This document shows positions 9,351 to 17,896 of a stretch of 64,000 nt of DNA, piece by piece. The position numbers were made by a program, and so were the translations under genes. Source of the stretch: Actinomadura sp. DC4 (GTDB lineage: Bacteria; Actinomycetota; Actinomycetes; Streptosporangiales; Streptosporangiaceae); assembly GCF_030406325.1 (NCBI RefSeq), contig NZ_JAUEQY010000003.1, positions 416,029 through 480,028 on the forward strand, written 5' to 3'. The notes below the pieces were generated by a model. It worked only from the letters and a program-made list of their open reading frames with translations. It was not told the origin of the DNA and did not search any database. Within the stretch, counting starts at the first letter, position 1; every line of letters begins with the position of its first letter.

Positions 9351-10345
9351 TTGCGAACCTCCTCGATCGTGACCGCGCGGGCCTCCCGGCGGGACCGCTC
9401 ACAGGCCTCGGCGACGTAGAACGCCTCCAGCGCCTCGGCGGGCGGACACGGGCTCTCGGCCTGCCCGGTCACGACCCGCAGGAAGGCGCGCATCTCGGCG
9501 ACGTACGCGTCGCCGAACCGCTGGAGGAAACCGGTGTACGGCGTGCCGTCCTCCAGCCCGCGGCCGTCCGCCGACATGAGCGGCGTGTGCTCGTTCAGGC
9601 CCGCGACCAGGCTGTCCTTGGCTCCCAGCGCCTCCAGCCGTACGTCGTAGCCGGCGGCGTTGTAGCGGGTCTCGCAGATGATCGCGATCGTGCCGTCGTC
9701 GAGCGTCAGCAGGGCCGCGCCCGTGTCGACGTCGCCGCTCTCGGCGAAGTAGTCCTCGCCCTTGTTGGCACCGACCGCGACGACCTGGACGACCTCCCGG
9801 CCGGTGACGAACCGTACGCCGTCGATGTCGTGGACCGCGCAGTCGCGGAAGATTCCGCCGGAGACCGGGATGTAGCCGGGCGGCGGCGGGGCCGGATCGA
9901 GCGTGCAGGACCGTACGGTGTGGAGCCAGCCGAGCCGCCCCGCCGCCACGGCGTCGCGAACGGCCACGTGACCTGCGTCGAAGCGGCGCTGGAAGCCGAC
10001 CTGGACCGGCGATCCGGTCCGTTTCACGGCGGCCATGACTTGGAGCGTTCCAACGATGTCCGGAGCGACGGGTTTCTCGCAGAACGAAGGCAGCCCGGCC
10101 TCCGCCGCGCGCGTCACCAGCTCCGCGTGCGCATCGGTCGCGGCGGCCACGACGAGCCCGTCGAGCCCCGCCGCGAAGAGATCGTCCACCGAGTCCGCCA
10201 CCTGCGTCCCGTGCTGGCCGGCGAGCGCCCGCGCCCTCCCCGTGTCCACGTCGGCGATCACCACCGAATCGACTTCGGGCAGTTCAGACAGGGTTTCGGC
10301 GTGCCGGGCCCCGATTCGCCCGGCTCCGGCGAGCCCGATTCTCAT
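9347..10345 (-). CDS. iolG: Inositol 2-dehydrogenase, Gfo/Idh/MocA family
   Basis: 332 residues. The N-terminal Rossmann motif GLAGAGRIGARHAETL binds NAD; FCEKPVA carries the family Lys; GGIFRDCAVHDIDGVRFVTG holds the catalytic Asp and His. It oxidises myo-inositol to 2-keto-myo-inositol, the first catabolic step. ATG at 10345 has GGAGG upstream (GGAGGACCCT). It is the first gene of the minus-strand operon and faces a 177-bp regulatory gap shared with the GntR regulator. Confidence 0.9.
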   Translation of the reverse strand: MRIGLAGAGRIGARHAETLSELPEVDSVVIADVDTGRARALAGQHGTQVADSVDDLFAAGLDGLVVAAATDAHAELVTRAAEAGLPSFCEKPVAPDIVGTLQVMAAVKRTGSPVQVGFQRRFDAGHVAVRDAVAAGRLGWLHTVRSCTLDPAPPPPGYIPVSGGIFRDCAVHDIDGVRFVTGREVVQVVAVGANKGEDYFAESGDVDTGAALLTLDDGTIAIICETRYNAAGYDVRLEALGAKDSLVAGLNEHTPLMSADGRGLEDGTPYTGFLQRFGDAYVAEMRAFLRVVTGQAESPCPPAEALEAFYVAEACERSRREARAVTIEEVRK

Positions 10346-10432
10346 AGGGTCCTCCGCGGTAGCGAGGTATGCCAGCTGAGTTACGAATGGGTTAACTGGA
10401 TGTGCCCGCAGTCTGCTGCGCGATCTCCGCGT

Positions 10433-10470
10433 ATGTCAATGATTTGTAATGACATTAAGAGGTAATACCT
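10433..10470. promoter_or_regulatory. Candidate iol/GntR operators and -35 box in the divergent intergenic region
   Basis: The AT-rich part of the 10346-10522 gap holds ATGTCA-N11-TGACAT (10433-10455), the odd palindrome AATGACATT (10448-10456) and AGGTAATACCT (10460-10470). A TTGACA -35 box for iolG reads on the minus strand at 10439-10434 and overlaps the first dyad. These are plausible sites for the adjacent GntR regulator, which would then control both itself and the iol operon. Confidence 0.45.
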
Positions 10471-10522
10471 AAGTTGGTGAGCGCCGCTAAGATCGCCTCC
10501 ACCCGACCCTGAGGATCCAGTA

Positions 10523-11260
10523 GTGCAGCGACCGGCACTGATCGTCGATCGGAGCAGCCCCGTGCCGCTCTACTTCCAGCTCGCGGAGCAGTTGGAGACC
10601 GCGATCGTGGACGGCACGCTCATACCCGGATCCCGGCTGGAGAACGAGGTCCAGCTCGCCGACCGGTGCGGCCTGTCCCGCCCGACCGTACGGCAGGCGA
10701 TCCAGCACCTGGTCGACAAGGGCCTGCTGGTGCGCAAGCGCGGCGTGGGCACTCAGGTCGTACAGGCGCAGGTCAGGCGCACGATCGAGCTGACCAGCCT
10801 GTACGACGACCTGGCCGCCGCGCAGCGCTCACCGCGTACGAAGGTGCTGGAGCTGGTCACGGTGCCGGCCGGCGACGACATCGCCAAGGACCTCGGCGTG
10901 CCGCCGGGCACTCCCGTGATCCGCCTGAAGCGGCTCCGGCTGACCGACACCGAACCGCTCGCGCTGCTGACCAACCACCTGCCGATCGACATCGTCGACC
11001 TCACCGCCGAGGGGCTCGAAAGCCGCGGCCTGTACGAGACGCTGCGCGCGGCAGGGGTCAACCTGCGCATCGCCAACCAGACCATCGGCGCCCGCGGCGC
11101 CACCAAGGCGGAGGCCGTCCTGCTGGACGAGCGCCGCGGCGTGCCCCTGCTGACGATGAGCCGTACGGCCTTCGACGACAAGGGCCGCGCCGTGGAGTAC
11201 GGGACCCACGTCTACCGGGCCAGCCGCTACTCGTTCACGCTCACCCTGGTCGAACGCTAG
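10523..11260 (+). CDS. GntR/UTRA (HutC subfamily) regulator, probable iol repressor
   Basis: 245 residues. The N-terminal winged helix is at about 10-80 (VPLYFQLAEQLETAIVDGTL, LSRPTVRQAIQHLVDKGLL, RKRGVGTQVV). A UTRA effector domain follows at about 95-240, ending YGTHVYRASRYSF. The GTG start has GAGG 8 nt upstream. It is divergent from iolG, so inositol or an early intermediate is the probable effector. A good inverted-repeat terminator follows the stop. Confidence 0.87.
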   Translation: MQRPALIVDRSSPVPLYFQLAEQLETAIVDGTLIPGSRLENEVQLADRCGLSRPTVRQAIQHLVDKGLLVRKRGVGTQVVQAQVRRTIELTSLYDDLAAAQRSPRTKVLELVTVPAGDDIAKDLGVPPGTPVIRLKRLRLTDTEPLALLTNHLPIDIVDLTAEGLESRGLYETLRAAGVNLRIANQTIGARGATKAEAVLLDERRGVPLLTMSRTAFDDKGRAVEYGTHVYRASRYSFTLTLVER

Positions 11261-11267
11261 GTCCTGT

Positions 11268-11319
11268 TTCGAGGTCCCCGTCCGTCGCGCCGCGCGCCAC
11301 GAACGGGGACTTCGAGAAA
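11268..11319. terminator. Inverted repeat between convergent gntR and MHYT genes
   Basis: TCGAGGTCCCCGTCCGT (from 11269) pairs with ACGAACGGGGACTTCGA (to about 11315), with only two wobble or mismatch positions in 17, around a GC-rich loop. Flanking TTTC and GAAA also pair. It lies just after the gntR stop and just after the MHYT gene stop on the other strand, fitting a bidirectional terminator. Confidence 0.65.
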
Positions 11320-11323
11320 TGCC

Positions 11324-12169
11324 CTAGTAGCGGGGGGCGCGGTGCTGGCCGCCCGGACCGGCGTCCTGCGGCATGTGCGACGGGAGCCGCACGGGGTCGT
11401 TCAGGCGCTCGAACAGCTTGGTGCGGACCTCGATGTCCTCCTTGGTCGGCCCGGTGATGACCGCCAGCAGGAGGATCGTGAGGACGATGAACGCCACGAC
11501 GACCACGGGGATCATGAAGTTCACGGGGTCGACCCCGCTCACGTACTCCTGACCCTTGCCGATGCTCACGTGCAGCGCCGCCATGCCCGTGTAGTGCATG
11601 CCGCAGACCGCGATACCCATGATCAGCGCTGCGGCGACGAGCGCCCGCCAGTCGTTGAGCGCGACGGTGAACCAGAGCGCCACCGTCGCGGCGACGATCG
11701 CGATCACCAGCGACAGGATCACCAGCGGGATGTTGTAGCCGATCTTCCCGTCGACGCGCATCCCGGCCATGCCCATGTAGTGCATGCCGGCGATGCCGAA
11801 GCCGGTGAAGACGCCGCCGGCGACCACCTTGGCCAGCGTCGGCTCGCCGTACCCGACGATGAACAGGCCGCAGCCGACCACGACCACCGCGACGACCGCG
11901 CTGCCGACCGTGAGCACGATGCCGTACCGCACGACGGAACCGGTGATGCCGAAGCCGATCATGGCGGAGAAGTGCATGAGCCAGATGCCGGTGCCGCCGA
12001 TCGCGATGGCGGCGAGCAGGAGCCAGCGGGCGTGCTGCCCGATCCCGCGGAACTGCTGCGCGCGTACCGTACAGAGAAGACCGAGCAGCGAGCCGGTGAC
12101 CGACGCCACGTAGGCCAGGACGGGTGTGAACCATCCCAAAGCAAAGTCATTCAGATGGGCCACGACCAT
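11324..12169 (-). CDS. MHYT-domain seven-helix membrane sensor protein
   Basis: 281 residues, mostly hydrophobic with about seven transmembrane helices. Three copies of the hallmark motif are visible: LMHFSAMIG, GMHYMGMAG and GMHYTGMAA. MHYT domains are proposed to bind copper and sense a diatomic gas or redox state at the outer membrane face. Here the domain stands alone, followed by a hydrophilic tail with TKLFERLNDPVRLPSHMPQ and no GGDEF/EAL or kinase output. Start MVVAHLNDF at 12169. Confidence 0.85.
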   Translation of the reverse strand: MVVAHLNDFALGWFTPVLAYVASVTGSLLGLLCTVRAQQFRGIGQHARWLLLAAIAIGGTGIWLMHFSAMIGFGITGSVVRYGIVLTVGSAVVAVVVVGCGLFIVGYGEPTLAKVVAGGVFTGFGIAGMHYMGMAGMRVDGKIGYNIPLVILSLVIAIVAATVALWFTVALNDWRALVAAALIMGIAVCGMHYTGMAALHVSIGKGQEYVSGVDPVNFMIPVVVVAFIVLTILLLAVITGPTKEDIEVRTKLFERLNDPVRLPSHMPQDAGPGGQHRAPRY

Positions 12170-12223
12170 TCCCCCAGCTCCGCCCCGACATCCACCGTCA
12201 AGGTGACAGAGTGGCCTCCGCGC

Positions 12224-12253
12224 ATTATGCGATTCAAGGGACAAAACGGACAA
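12224..12253 (-). promoter_or_regulatory. Possible promoter for the MHYT gene
   Basis: On the minus strand TTGTCC (12253-12248) and CATAAT (12229-12224) are 18 bp apart, placed about 55 bp before the MHYT start. The -10 lies in an 11-bp odd palindrome (CGCATTATGCG on the plus strand, 12221-12231). Confidence 0.35.
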
Positions 12254-12301
12254 ACTCGTAGAGACAGGTACTGTGTACTCTCCGTGGTCGGGTGTTGACA
12301 G

Positions 12302-12643
12302 ATGAGCTTGCCGGATTCAACTGAGAAGTCGGGCCGGGTACTGACCAGGCCGGTCGTCCTGGCGATCCTCCTCCTGCTCTTCGTCATGGCGGGCTGCGGG
12401 ACGCTCCTGCTCACCGGCCAGGGCCATCAGGCCGAGGCCAGAGCCGCCTGCGAACGCTTCGTCAGAGGCCGGCTGGGAGTGTCCGACGTGCACTTCTCCC
12501 ACGAGAGGGTGCGCGACGTGTCGTCCGTACGGCATGTGGTGACCGGGACGGCACTGACGGACGGGCGCGCCGCGGTGAGCTACACGTGCACGGTCAGCCA
12601 CGCCGGAACGGGCTGGGCGCTCAACGGCCTGTCCGGGGTGTGA
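12302..12643 (+). CDS. Small putative lipoprotein of unknown function
   Basis: 113 residues. After a charged N-terminus, a hydrophobic stretch (VVLAILLLLFVMAGCGTLLL) ends in a lipobox-like MAGC, so the protein is probably lipid-anchored or single-spanning. The outer part has two more Cys (RAACERF and SYTCTV) that could form a disulfide. No clear ribosome site precedes the ATG, so the message may be leaderless. It is divergent from the MHYT gene across 132 bp. No family recognised. Confidence 0.6.
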   Translation: MSLPDSTEKSGRVLTRPVVLAILLLLFVMAGCGTLLLTGQGHQAEARAACERFVRGRLGVSDVHFSHERVRDVSSVRHVVTGTALTDGRAAVSYTCTVSHAGTGWALNGLSGV

Positions 12644-12677
12644 CCTCGCCTCGTCACCGCGGCCATCTCTAGAGCGA

Positions 12678-12887
12678 TCATCTCGCGCGGGACAGGGACT
12701 CCTTAGCGGTCTCTACCGGGAAATGGTTCGCATTGAGATTGCCGGCGTCGGCCTCTTTCTCGGGAGATTCCGAGGGATACCGTGAAATCGCCGCGCTGTC
12801 TATTTCCAGCCGGTGGGCTATCGCAGCGAGTATGCCAATACCGACCGGGCGGAATTCCGCATCAGCCATGGCCAGGAGGGCCCGCAT
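12678..12887 (-). CDS. Short unassigned ORF in a lower-GC patch
   Basis: A 69-residue frame from ATG 12887 (MRALLAMADAEFRPVGIGIL) to a stop at 12678. An internal ATG at 12869 would give 63 residues. Third-position GC is lower than in neighbouring genes and no family is recognised. The patch 12644-12960 contains nothing else identifiable. It may be a remnant acquired with the neighbouring Rpn-like gene. Confidence 0.25.
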   Translation of the reverse strand: MRALLAMADAEFRPVGIGILAAIAHRLEIDSAAISRYPSESPEKEADAGNLNANHFPVETAKESLSRAR

Positions 12888-12960
12888 CGCCCGCCGGGCC
12901 CGTACGGCTTCTGATGGGAAATTCGGCTGACGCTCCGGCGGACCTGGCGTCGACTTCCGA

Positions 12961-13857
12961 TCATTCGAGCAGGTCGGTGATGGAGGTCGCGGCGACGACG
13001 CGGTCGAGCCAAGTGTCGAGTTGCCGCGGGTCCGCGCAGGCACTGATGCGGGCACGGACGTCTTCGGGCACCTCGATCTCCCGCACTGCCAGGATCTTGA
13101 GGACCGCTTCGGCCTTGCCCTCCGCCTTGCCTTCCGCTTTGCCTTCTGCCTTGCCCTCCGCTCGGCCGTCGTCCTTTCCGCGGCCGTAGTGTTCGCGGGC
13201 GAAGGGACTGTAGACGGGCCAGGTCGAAGAAGCCACGATCTCCTCCAGGATGCGTCGAACCGCAGGCGCGGCCATACCATAAGCGTATTCATAATACTGC
13301 GGAGCGTGTTCGGGCTTCACGAGCTCCAGCCCGGCCATGAACGTCTCGACGACCAGTCGGTCGCGCCCGTGGACCATCACCGCCAGCGCCGCCATCTCAG
13401 GTCGGGCGGCGACATCGTCCGGGCTGTCGATCGCGGGGACATCGCGCGGCCCCAATACCTCGGCCCGAAAGACGAAACCCGGCAACTCAGTACGAATCGG
13501 CTTGGCGTACCACGTGGCCGCGTCAGCGTCGGGACAGATGCACAACACGGTGACCGGACACCGCAGCAACAGCCACAACGCGGCGGCGTAACGGGGTAAC
13601 TGCCGTCGCCTGGAATCGGACTTCTCCTGCTGAACCTCGACCACGATCCCGTACGCCGGTTTCTGCGGAGGCCCGACGGCGATCACCGTGTCGGGCTGGA
13701 AGTCCTTGGACGGCCGGTCATTGAAGTCGTTGCTGTCCAGCCGTACGGGCATGTCCGGCGGCACGTCGATGCCCATCAGCTCAAGAAGGATCTCAACGGC
13801 CAGCTCGGGACGCTCACGGAACAACCGGTTGATCGCGTCATGACGAGGGGACGACAT
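12961..13857 (-). CDS. Rpn/PD-(D/E)XK nuclease-type protein
   Basis: 298 residues. The N-terminal half reads like the Rpn/YhgA-like restriction-endonuclease fold: FQPDTVIAVGPP has the first Asp and GIVVEVQQEKSD gives an E-x-Q core. It continues with RYAAALWLLLRCPVTVLCICPD. The C-terminus has four E-G-K-A repeats (nt 13111-13158) and then a helical region. Relatives are often multicopy in actinomycetes and linked to recombination or DNA cleavage; the exact role here is unproven. Low-GC sequence on both sides suggests acquisition. Confidence 0.7.
   Translation of the reverse strand: MSSPRHDAINRLFRERPELAVEILLELMGIDVPPDMPVRLDSNDFNDRPSKDFQPDTVIAVGPPQKPAYGIVVEVQQEKSDSRRRQLPRYAAALWLLLRCPVTVLCICPDADAATWYAKPIRTELPGFVFRAEVLGPRDVPAIDSPDDVAARPEMAALAVMVHGRDRLVVETFMAGLELVKPEHAPQYYEYAYGMAAPAVRRILEEIVASSTWPVYSPFAREHYGRGKDDGRAEGKAEGKAEGKAEGKAEAVLKILAVREIEVPEDVRARISACADPRQLDTWLDRVVAATSITDLLE
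13111..13158 (-). repeat. Four tandem 12-bp units encoding E-G-K-A
   Basis: Four in-frame 12-bp units run from 13111 to 13158, with minor third-base changes. They encode an acidic-basic helical linker in the Rpn-like protein. Because the unit is a multiple of three, copy-number change would alter linker length without frameshift. Confidence 0.8.
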
Positions 13858-13901
13858 GTCACGGTAAGTTACACCATGATTTCATAACGTGATAACTCTT
13901 G

Positions 13902-14684
13902 TCAGTGCTGGTCGAGGACCGCCTGGAGGAAGTCCTTGGTGCGCTGGTTCTCCGGCTCGCTGAAGATCTTTTCCGGGGTGCCCTCTTCCACGATCTGGCC
14001 CTGGTCGAACATCAGGACGCGGTTCGACACGTCGCGGGCGAAGCCCATCTCGTGTGTCACGCACAGCATCGTGATGTCGGTCTCGTTGGCGATGTCGCGC
14101 AGCACGTCCAGGACGCCCGCCACCAGCTCCGGGTCCAGCGCCGACGTCACCTCGTCCAGCAGGAGGATCTTCGGCTGCATCGCCAGGGCGCGGGCGATCG
14201 CCACGCGCTGCTGCTGGCCGCCGGACAATCGGCTCGGGTGAGCGTCGACCTTGTCCGCCAGGCCCACGAGGTCCAGCAGGCCGCGGGCGCGTTCGTTCGC
14301 CTCGTCCCTCGACAGGCCCAGCACGTGCACCGGTGCCTCGGTGATGTTGCGGAGCACCGGCATGTTCGGGAACAGGTTGAACTGCTGGAAGACCATGCCG
14401 ATGTCGCTGCGGATGCGGCGCAGGTGCTTCTCGTCGGCCGGCACGAGGCGTTCCCCGCGCCGCATGTGGGACAGCGAGCGGCCGTTGACCCAGATGACAC
14501 CACCGTCCACCTTCTCCAACGTCATCAGCAACCGCAGGATCGTCGTCTTGCCCGAGCCGCTCGGGCCGATGAGCGTCACGCGTTCGCCGGGGGCGACCGC
14601 GAAGTCCAGTTCGCGGAGGACGACGTTGTCGCCGAAGCGCTTCACGACCCCCTCGAACCGGATGCCGGGATCAGTGGTTGCCAT
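13902..14684 (-). CDS. ehuA: Ectoine/hydroxyectoine ABC transporter ATP-binding protein
   Basis: 260 residues of the polar amino-acid ABC ATPase family. Walker A GPSGSGKTT, Q-loop GMVFQQFNLFP, signature LSGGQQQRVAIARAL, Walker B ILLLDEVTSALDP and switch His VTHEMGFA are all present. It drives ectoine/hydroxyectoine uptake with EhuBCD. It is last in the ect-ehu run, its start overlapping ehuD by 14 bp. Confidence 0.9.
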   Translation of the reverse strand: MATTDPGIRFEGVVKRFGDNVVLRELDFAVAPGERVTLIGPSGSGKTTILRLLMTLEKVDGGVIWVNGRSLSHMRRGERLVPADEKHLRRIRSDIGMVFQQFNLFPNMPVLRNITEAPVHVLGLSRDEANERARGLLDLVGLADKVDAHPSRLSGGQQQRVAIARALAMQPKILLLDEVTSALDPELVAGVLDVLRDIANETDITMLCVTHEMGFARDVSNRVLMFDQGQIVEEGTPEKIFSEPENQRTKDFLQAVLDQH

Positions 14685-15324
14685 AGCGGAACTCCAGGCG
14701 TCGCAGGAGGAGGGAGGACAGAACGCTGACGATGACGAACAGCACGCCGACGATGGTCATCGGCTCCAGGAAGCGCAGCGACCTGGCACCCACGTCGTAC
14801 GCGCTGTGCAGCATCTCCGGCACCGTGATGGCCAGTAGCAGCGGCGAGTCCTTGAACATCGCGATGAGGTAGTTGGCCAGGGTCGGGATGACCTTGCGTA
14901 CGGCCTGCGGGAGCACCACGCCGAACCACACCCGGCGGCGCGGGAGGTTGAGCGCGGTGGCCGCCTCCCACTGGCCGGCCGGCACGTCCGCGATGCCCGC
15001 CCGGTACACCTCCGAGGTGTAGGAGGAGTAGTGCAGGCCGAGGCCGATGACGCCGGTGACCAGCGCGCTGAAGGTCACGCCGGCCGACGGGAGCGCGAAG
15101 AACAGGAAGAAGAGCTGCACCAGCAGCGGCGTGCTGCGGATGAACTCCACGACCCACCGCACCGTCTGGTTGATGACGCGGCTCGGCGAGCGGCGCAGGA
15201 TGGCCCACACCAGGCCCAGGGCCAGCGCCACGACGTAGCCCAGCAGCGTGGCCTCGACCGTGACCACGAGGCCGCGGAGCAGGTCGGGAAGGATCTTCCC
15301 GGCGAAGTGCCAGTCCCAGATCAT
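14671..15324 (-). CDS. ehuD: Ectoine/hydroxyectoine ABC transporter permease
   Basis: 217 residues with about five transmembrane helices of the HisM/GlnP type. The N-terminal WHFAGKILPDLLRGLVVTVEAT and the EAA-like loop GQWEAATALNLPRRRVWFGVVLPQ (split around residues 120-145) mark the coupling site for EhuA. It pairs with EhuC. The start ATG overlaps the ehuC stop, indicating translational coupling. Confidence 0.9.
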   Translation of the reverse strand: MIWDWHFAGKILPDLLRGLVVTVEATLLGYVVALALGLVWAILRRSPSRVINQTVRWVVEFIRSTPLLVQLFFLFFALPSAGVTFSALVTGVIGLGLHYSSYTSEVYRAGIADVPAGQWEAATALNLPRRRVWFGVVLPQAVRKVIPTLANYLIAMFKDSPLLLAITVPEMLHSAYDVGARSLRFLEPMTIVGVLFVIVSVLSSLLLRRLEFRYGNH

Positions 15325-16013
15325 TTGGCGCCCCCCAGTGTCTCCAGCTCAGAGCGCGCCGGGCGGCGGCCGAGCATGACGTCGGCGCGGCGTTCGAGGT
15401 AGCGCACCAGGAGCTGCAGCACCTGCGCGATCACGAAGTACATCACCAGGATCACCAGGAAGACCGACGTGGTCTGGCCGGTGGACTGGCGGAGCTGCTG
15501 CGCGCGGAGCATCAGGTCGGCGATGGAGATCAGCGAGACGACCGCGCTGCCCTTCATCAGCTCGATCAGCAGGTTGCCGAAGGGCGGCAGCATCAGCGCG
15601 ACCGCCTGCGGCAGCAGCACCCGCCGCAGGCGCTGCGCCGGCCGCATGTTCAGTGCGACCGTGGCCTCGTACTGCTCCTTCGGCACCGCCTTGACCGCGC
15701 CGCGTACGACCTCGGCGCCGTACGCGCCGACGTTGAGGCCGAGCGCCAGGACGGCCGCGAACATCGGCGCGAACCTGGCTCCGACCAGCGGAAGCGCGTA
15801 GAAGAGCCAGTACATCAGCACGAGGGTCGCGGTGCCGCGGAAGAACTCCACGTAGACCCGGCCGAGCGCCCGCAGCCACGCCGACCGCGCGACTCCGATG
15901 AGGCCGAACACGAAGGCGAGCACCAGCGCGAGCGCGCTCCCGTACAGCGTCAGCTGGATGGTGACCCACGCTCCGCGGAGCAGCAGGGGGTAGCCGCTGA
16001 GGACGTCCGACAC
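15321..16013 (-). CDS. ehuC: Ectoine/hydroxyectoine ABC transporter permease
   Basis: 230 residues, five hydrophobic helices, HisQ/GlnP family. The loop VPKEQYEATVALNMRPAQRL followed by RVLLPQAVALMLPP is the EAA contact motif. The start is GTG at 16013, 6 bp after the ehuB stop, with AAGG upstream. It forms the channel together with EhuD. Confidence 0.9.
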   Translation of the reverse strand: MSDVLSGYPLLLRGAWVTIQLTLYGSALALVLAFVFGLIGVARSAWLRALGRVYVEFFRGTATLVLMYWLFYALPLVGARFAPMFAAVLALGLNVGAYGAEVVRGAVKAVPKEQYEATVALNMRPAQRLRRVLLPQAVALMLPPFGNLLIELMKGSAVVSLISIADLMLRAQQLRQSTGQTTSVFLVILVMYFVIAQVLQLLVRYLERRADVMLGRRPARSELETLGGAK

Positions 16014-16019
16014 CGTGGA

Positions 16020-16906
16020 TCAGCCCTTGCAGAGCTCGGCGGCGGTGTGGCTGCCGGGCAGCTCGGACTGGCTGAACCCGAAAGGCTGGATGATCGGCAG
16101 CAGGCGGTCGCCCTGCTTCAGCTCGGCCAGCTTGCCGTTGAAGGCGCTGAGCAGGTCGTTGTCGGCCTTGCGGAAGGCGAAGGCACCGGCGCCGAACTGC
16201 TCCTTGCCGTCGATCTGCGGCACGAACGCCTCGGTGATCTCGTACGGCGCGCCCGGGTGCTTGGACAGCGTGTCGGCCAGCGAGATGCGCGTGAGCGCGA
16301 TCGCGTCGATGCGCCCGGCCTTGAGGCCCTCGTACGCGCTGGGCTGGTCGGCGAAGGTCTTGACGTTGCCCTTCTTCACGCCGAGCTTGGCGCAGTAGTC
16401 CCCCTCGACGGCGCCGGTCAGCACGCCGACCTTGATGTTCTGCTTGGCCGCGTCCTCGAAGCGCTTGATCCCCTTCGGGTTGCCCTTGGGCACCATGAAC
16501 GCGGTCGTCGCGACGTAGTCCGGGTCGGCGAAGGCGACCTGGGAGCACCGCTCCGGCGTGATGAACATGCCGGCCGCGATGGTGTCGAAGCGGCGGGCCT
16601 GCAACCCGCCGATGAGCCCGCCGAAGTCGACCTGGACGCCCGGACGTCCGCGATGCCGAGCTCCTTGAAGACCACCCGCGCGAGTTCGGGCGCCTCACCC
16701 GTCAGCTTGCCGCTCTTGTCGGTGAAGCCGTACGGCGACTCGTTGGCGAAGCCCACCTGGATGTAGCCCTGCTGCTTGGCCTTGGCGAGCGTGCCGCCGC
16801 CGGAACGCTCCTTGGCCGGGTCGGTGGTGGAGCACGCCGCCGCGAGGGGCGCGGCGCCGGCCAGCACCGCGGCGGTACGGAGGAAGTCTCGTCGTGATGA
16901 GGTCAT
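16020..16906 (-). pseudogene. ehuB: Ectoine-binding lipoprotein EhuB, frameshifted as read
   Basis: The N-terminal part starts ATG 16906 with GGAG upstream. It has a twin-arginine signal RRDFLRTAAVLAGAAPL ending in a lipobox-like AAAC. It then continues as a type-2 amino-acid binding fold (QVGFANESPYGFTDKSGKLT). Near 16639 the frame is lost; the rest (LQARRFDTIAAGMFITPER to ELCKG) continues in another frame. Adding one C to the C-run at 16639-16641 restores one continuous protein of about 295 residues. Either a sequencing error or a true inactivating indel; all other motifs look healthy. Confidence 0.85.
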
Positions 16907-16934
16907 CGTTGGATCTCCAGGGTCCGGGGTCCGG

Positions 16935-16973
16935 CGTGGCCGCCCGGGGAGCGGGAGCCCCTGGGCGGCCACG
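16935..16973 (-). terminator. Long hairpin between ectD and ehuB
   Basis: CGTGGCCGCCC (16935-16945) pairs perfectly with GGGCGGCCACG (16963-16973), and the inner GGGG/CCCC extends the stem to about 15 bp. No T-run follows. It lies in the 81-bp gap between synthesis and uptake genes and may attenuate read-through from ectABCD into ehuBCDA. Confidence 0.6.
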
Positions 16974-16987
16974 TCGTGTCTCGTCGG

Positions 16988-17896
16988 CTAGCGGATGGGC
17001 GTGAAGTCCCGCGCGGCGATGAACTCGGGGCGGCGCGACGGCGCGGCGAAGGGCTCCTCGCAGGTGTTCTCGACGCTGTTGAAGACGATGAAGACGTTCG
17101 AGCGCGGGAACGGCGTGATGTTGCCGTTGGAGCCGTGCATGCAGTTGCAGTCGAACATCGTCGCCGAGCCGGCCGGCCCGGTGAACAGGTCGATGCCGTG
17201 CTTGTTGGCGAGGATGGAGAGGCTGTCGGGGTCCGGCGTGCCGATCTCCTGGCCGCGCAGCGACTCCTTGTAGTGGTCATCGGGGGTCTCGCCCACGCAT
17301 GACACGAACGTCCGGTGCGATCCCGGCATGATCATGAGACCGCCGTTGTGGACGAAGTTCTCGGTCAGCGCGATGGAGATGCTCACGGCGCGCATGCGCG
17401 GCATGCCGTCCTCGGCGTGCCAGGTCTCGAAGTCCGAGTGCCAGTAGAAGTCCTTGCCCTTGAAACCGGGCTTGTAGTTGACGCGGCTCTGGTGCACGTA
17501 GACGTCAGAGCCGAGCAGCTGCCGCGCCCGGCCGACCAGGCGCGGGTCGGTCACGAGCTCGGCGAAGACCTCGCTGATGCGGTGCACCTCGAAGATGGAC
17601 CGGACCTCGTCGGAGCCGCGCTCGGTGACCGTACGGTCGTCGCGCAGGACGGCCTCGTCCTCGGAGAGGCGGCGCAGCTCGGCGCGGTAGCGCTCGATCT
17701 CCTCGGCGCCGAGGAGCTCCTCGACCGACAGGAAGCCCTTCTCCTCGAACGAGGTGAGGGTCTCGGCGTCGATGGGTCCGTCGCCGGTGCCTCCGTAGAC
17801 GACCGGGTCCGTACGGTAGAGCAGGGCGGGCTCGCCGGCCTTGCGGGTGGGGTAGGGATCGCTGGGTCCGGGGCAGGGATGTTCGATCAACTTCAT
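16988..17896 (-). CDS. ectD: Ectoine 5-hydroxylase
   Basis: 302 residues of the PhyH-type Fe(II)/2-oxoglutarate dioxygenases. [15 protein letters not shown] contains the H-x-D iron ligands, and the distal His is in [24 protein letters not shown] matches the EctD signature. It converts ectoine to 5-hydroxyectoine in the cytosol. Start ATG 17896 overlaps the ectC stop by 4 bp. The terminal genes are arranged as in streptomycetes: ectA-ectB-ectC-ectD. Confidence 0.95.
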   Translation of the reverse strand: MKLIEHPCPGPSDPYPTRKAGEPALLYRTDPVVYGGTGDGPIDAETLTSFEEKGFLSVEELLGAEEIERYRAELRRLSEDEAVLRDDRTVTERGSDEVRSIFEVHRISEVFAELVTDPRLVGRARQLLGSDVYVHQSRVNYKPGFKGKDFYWHSDFETWHAEDGMPRMRAVSISIALTENFVHNGGLMIMPGSHRTFVSCVGETPDDHYKESLRGQEIGTPDPDSLSILANKHGIDLFTGPAGSATMFDCNCMHGSNGNITPFPRSNVFIVFNSVENTCEEPFAAPSRRPEFIAARDFTPIR

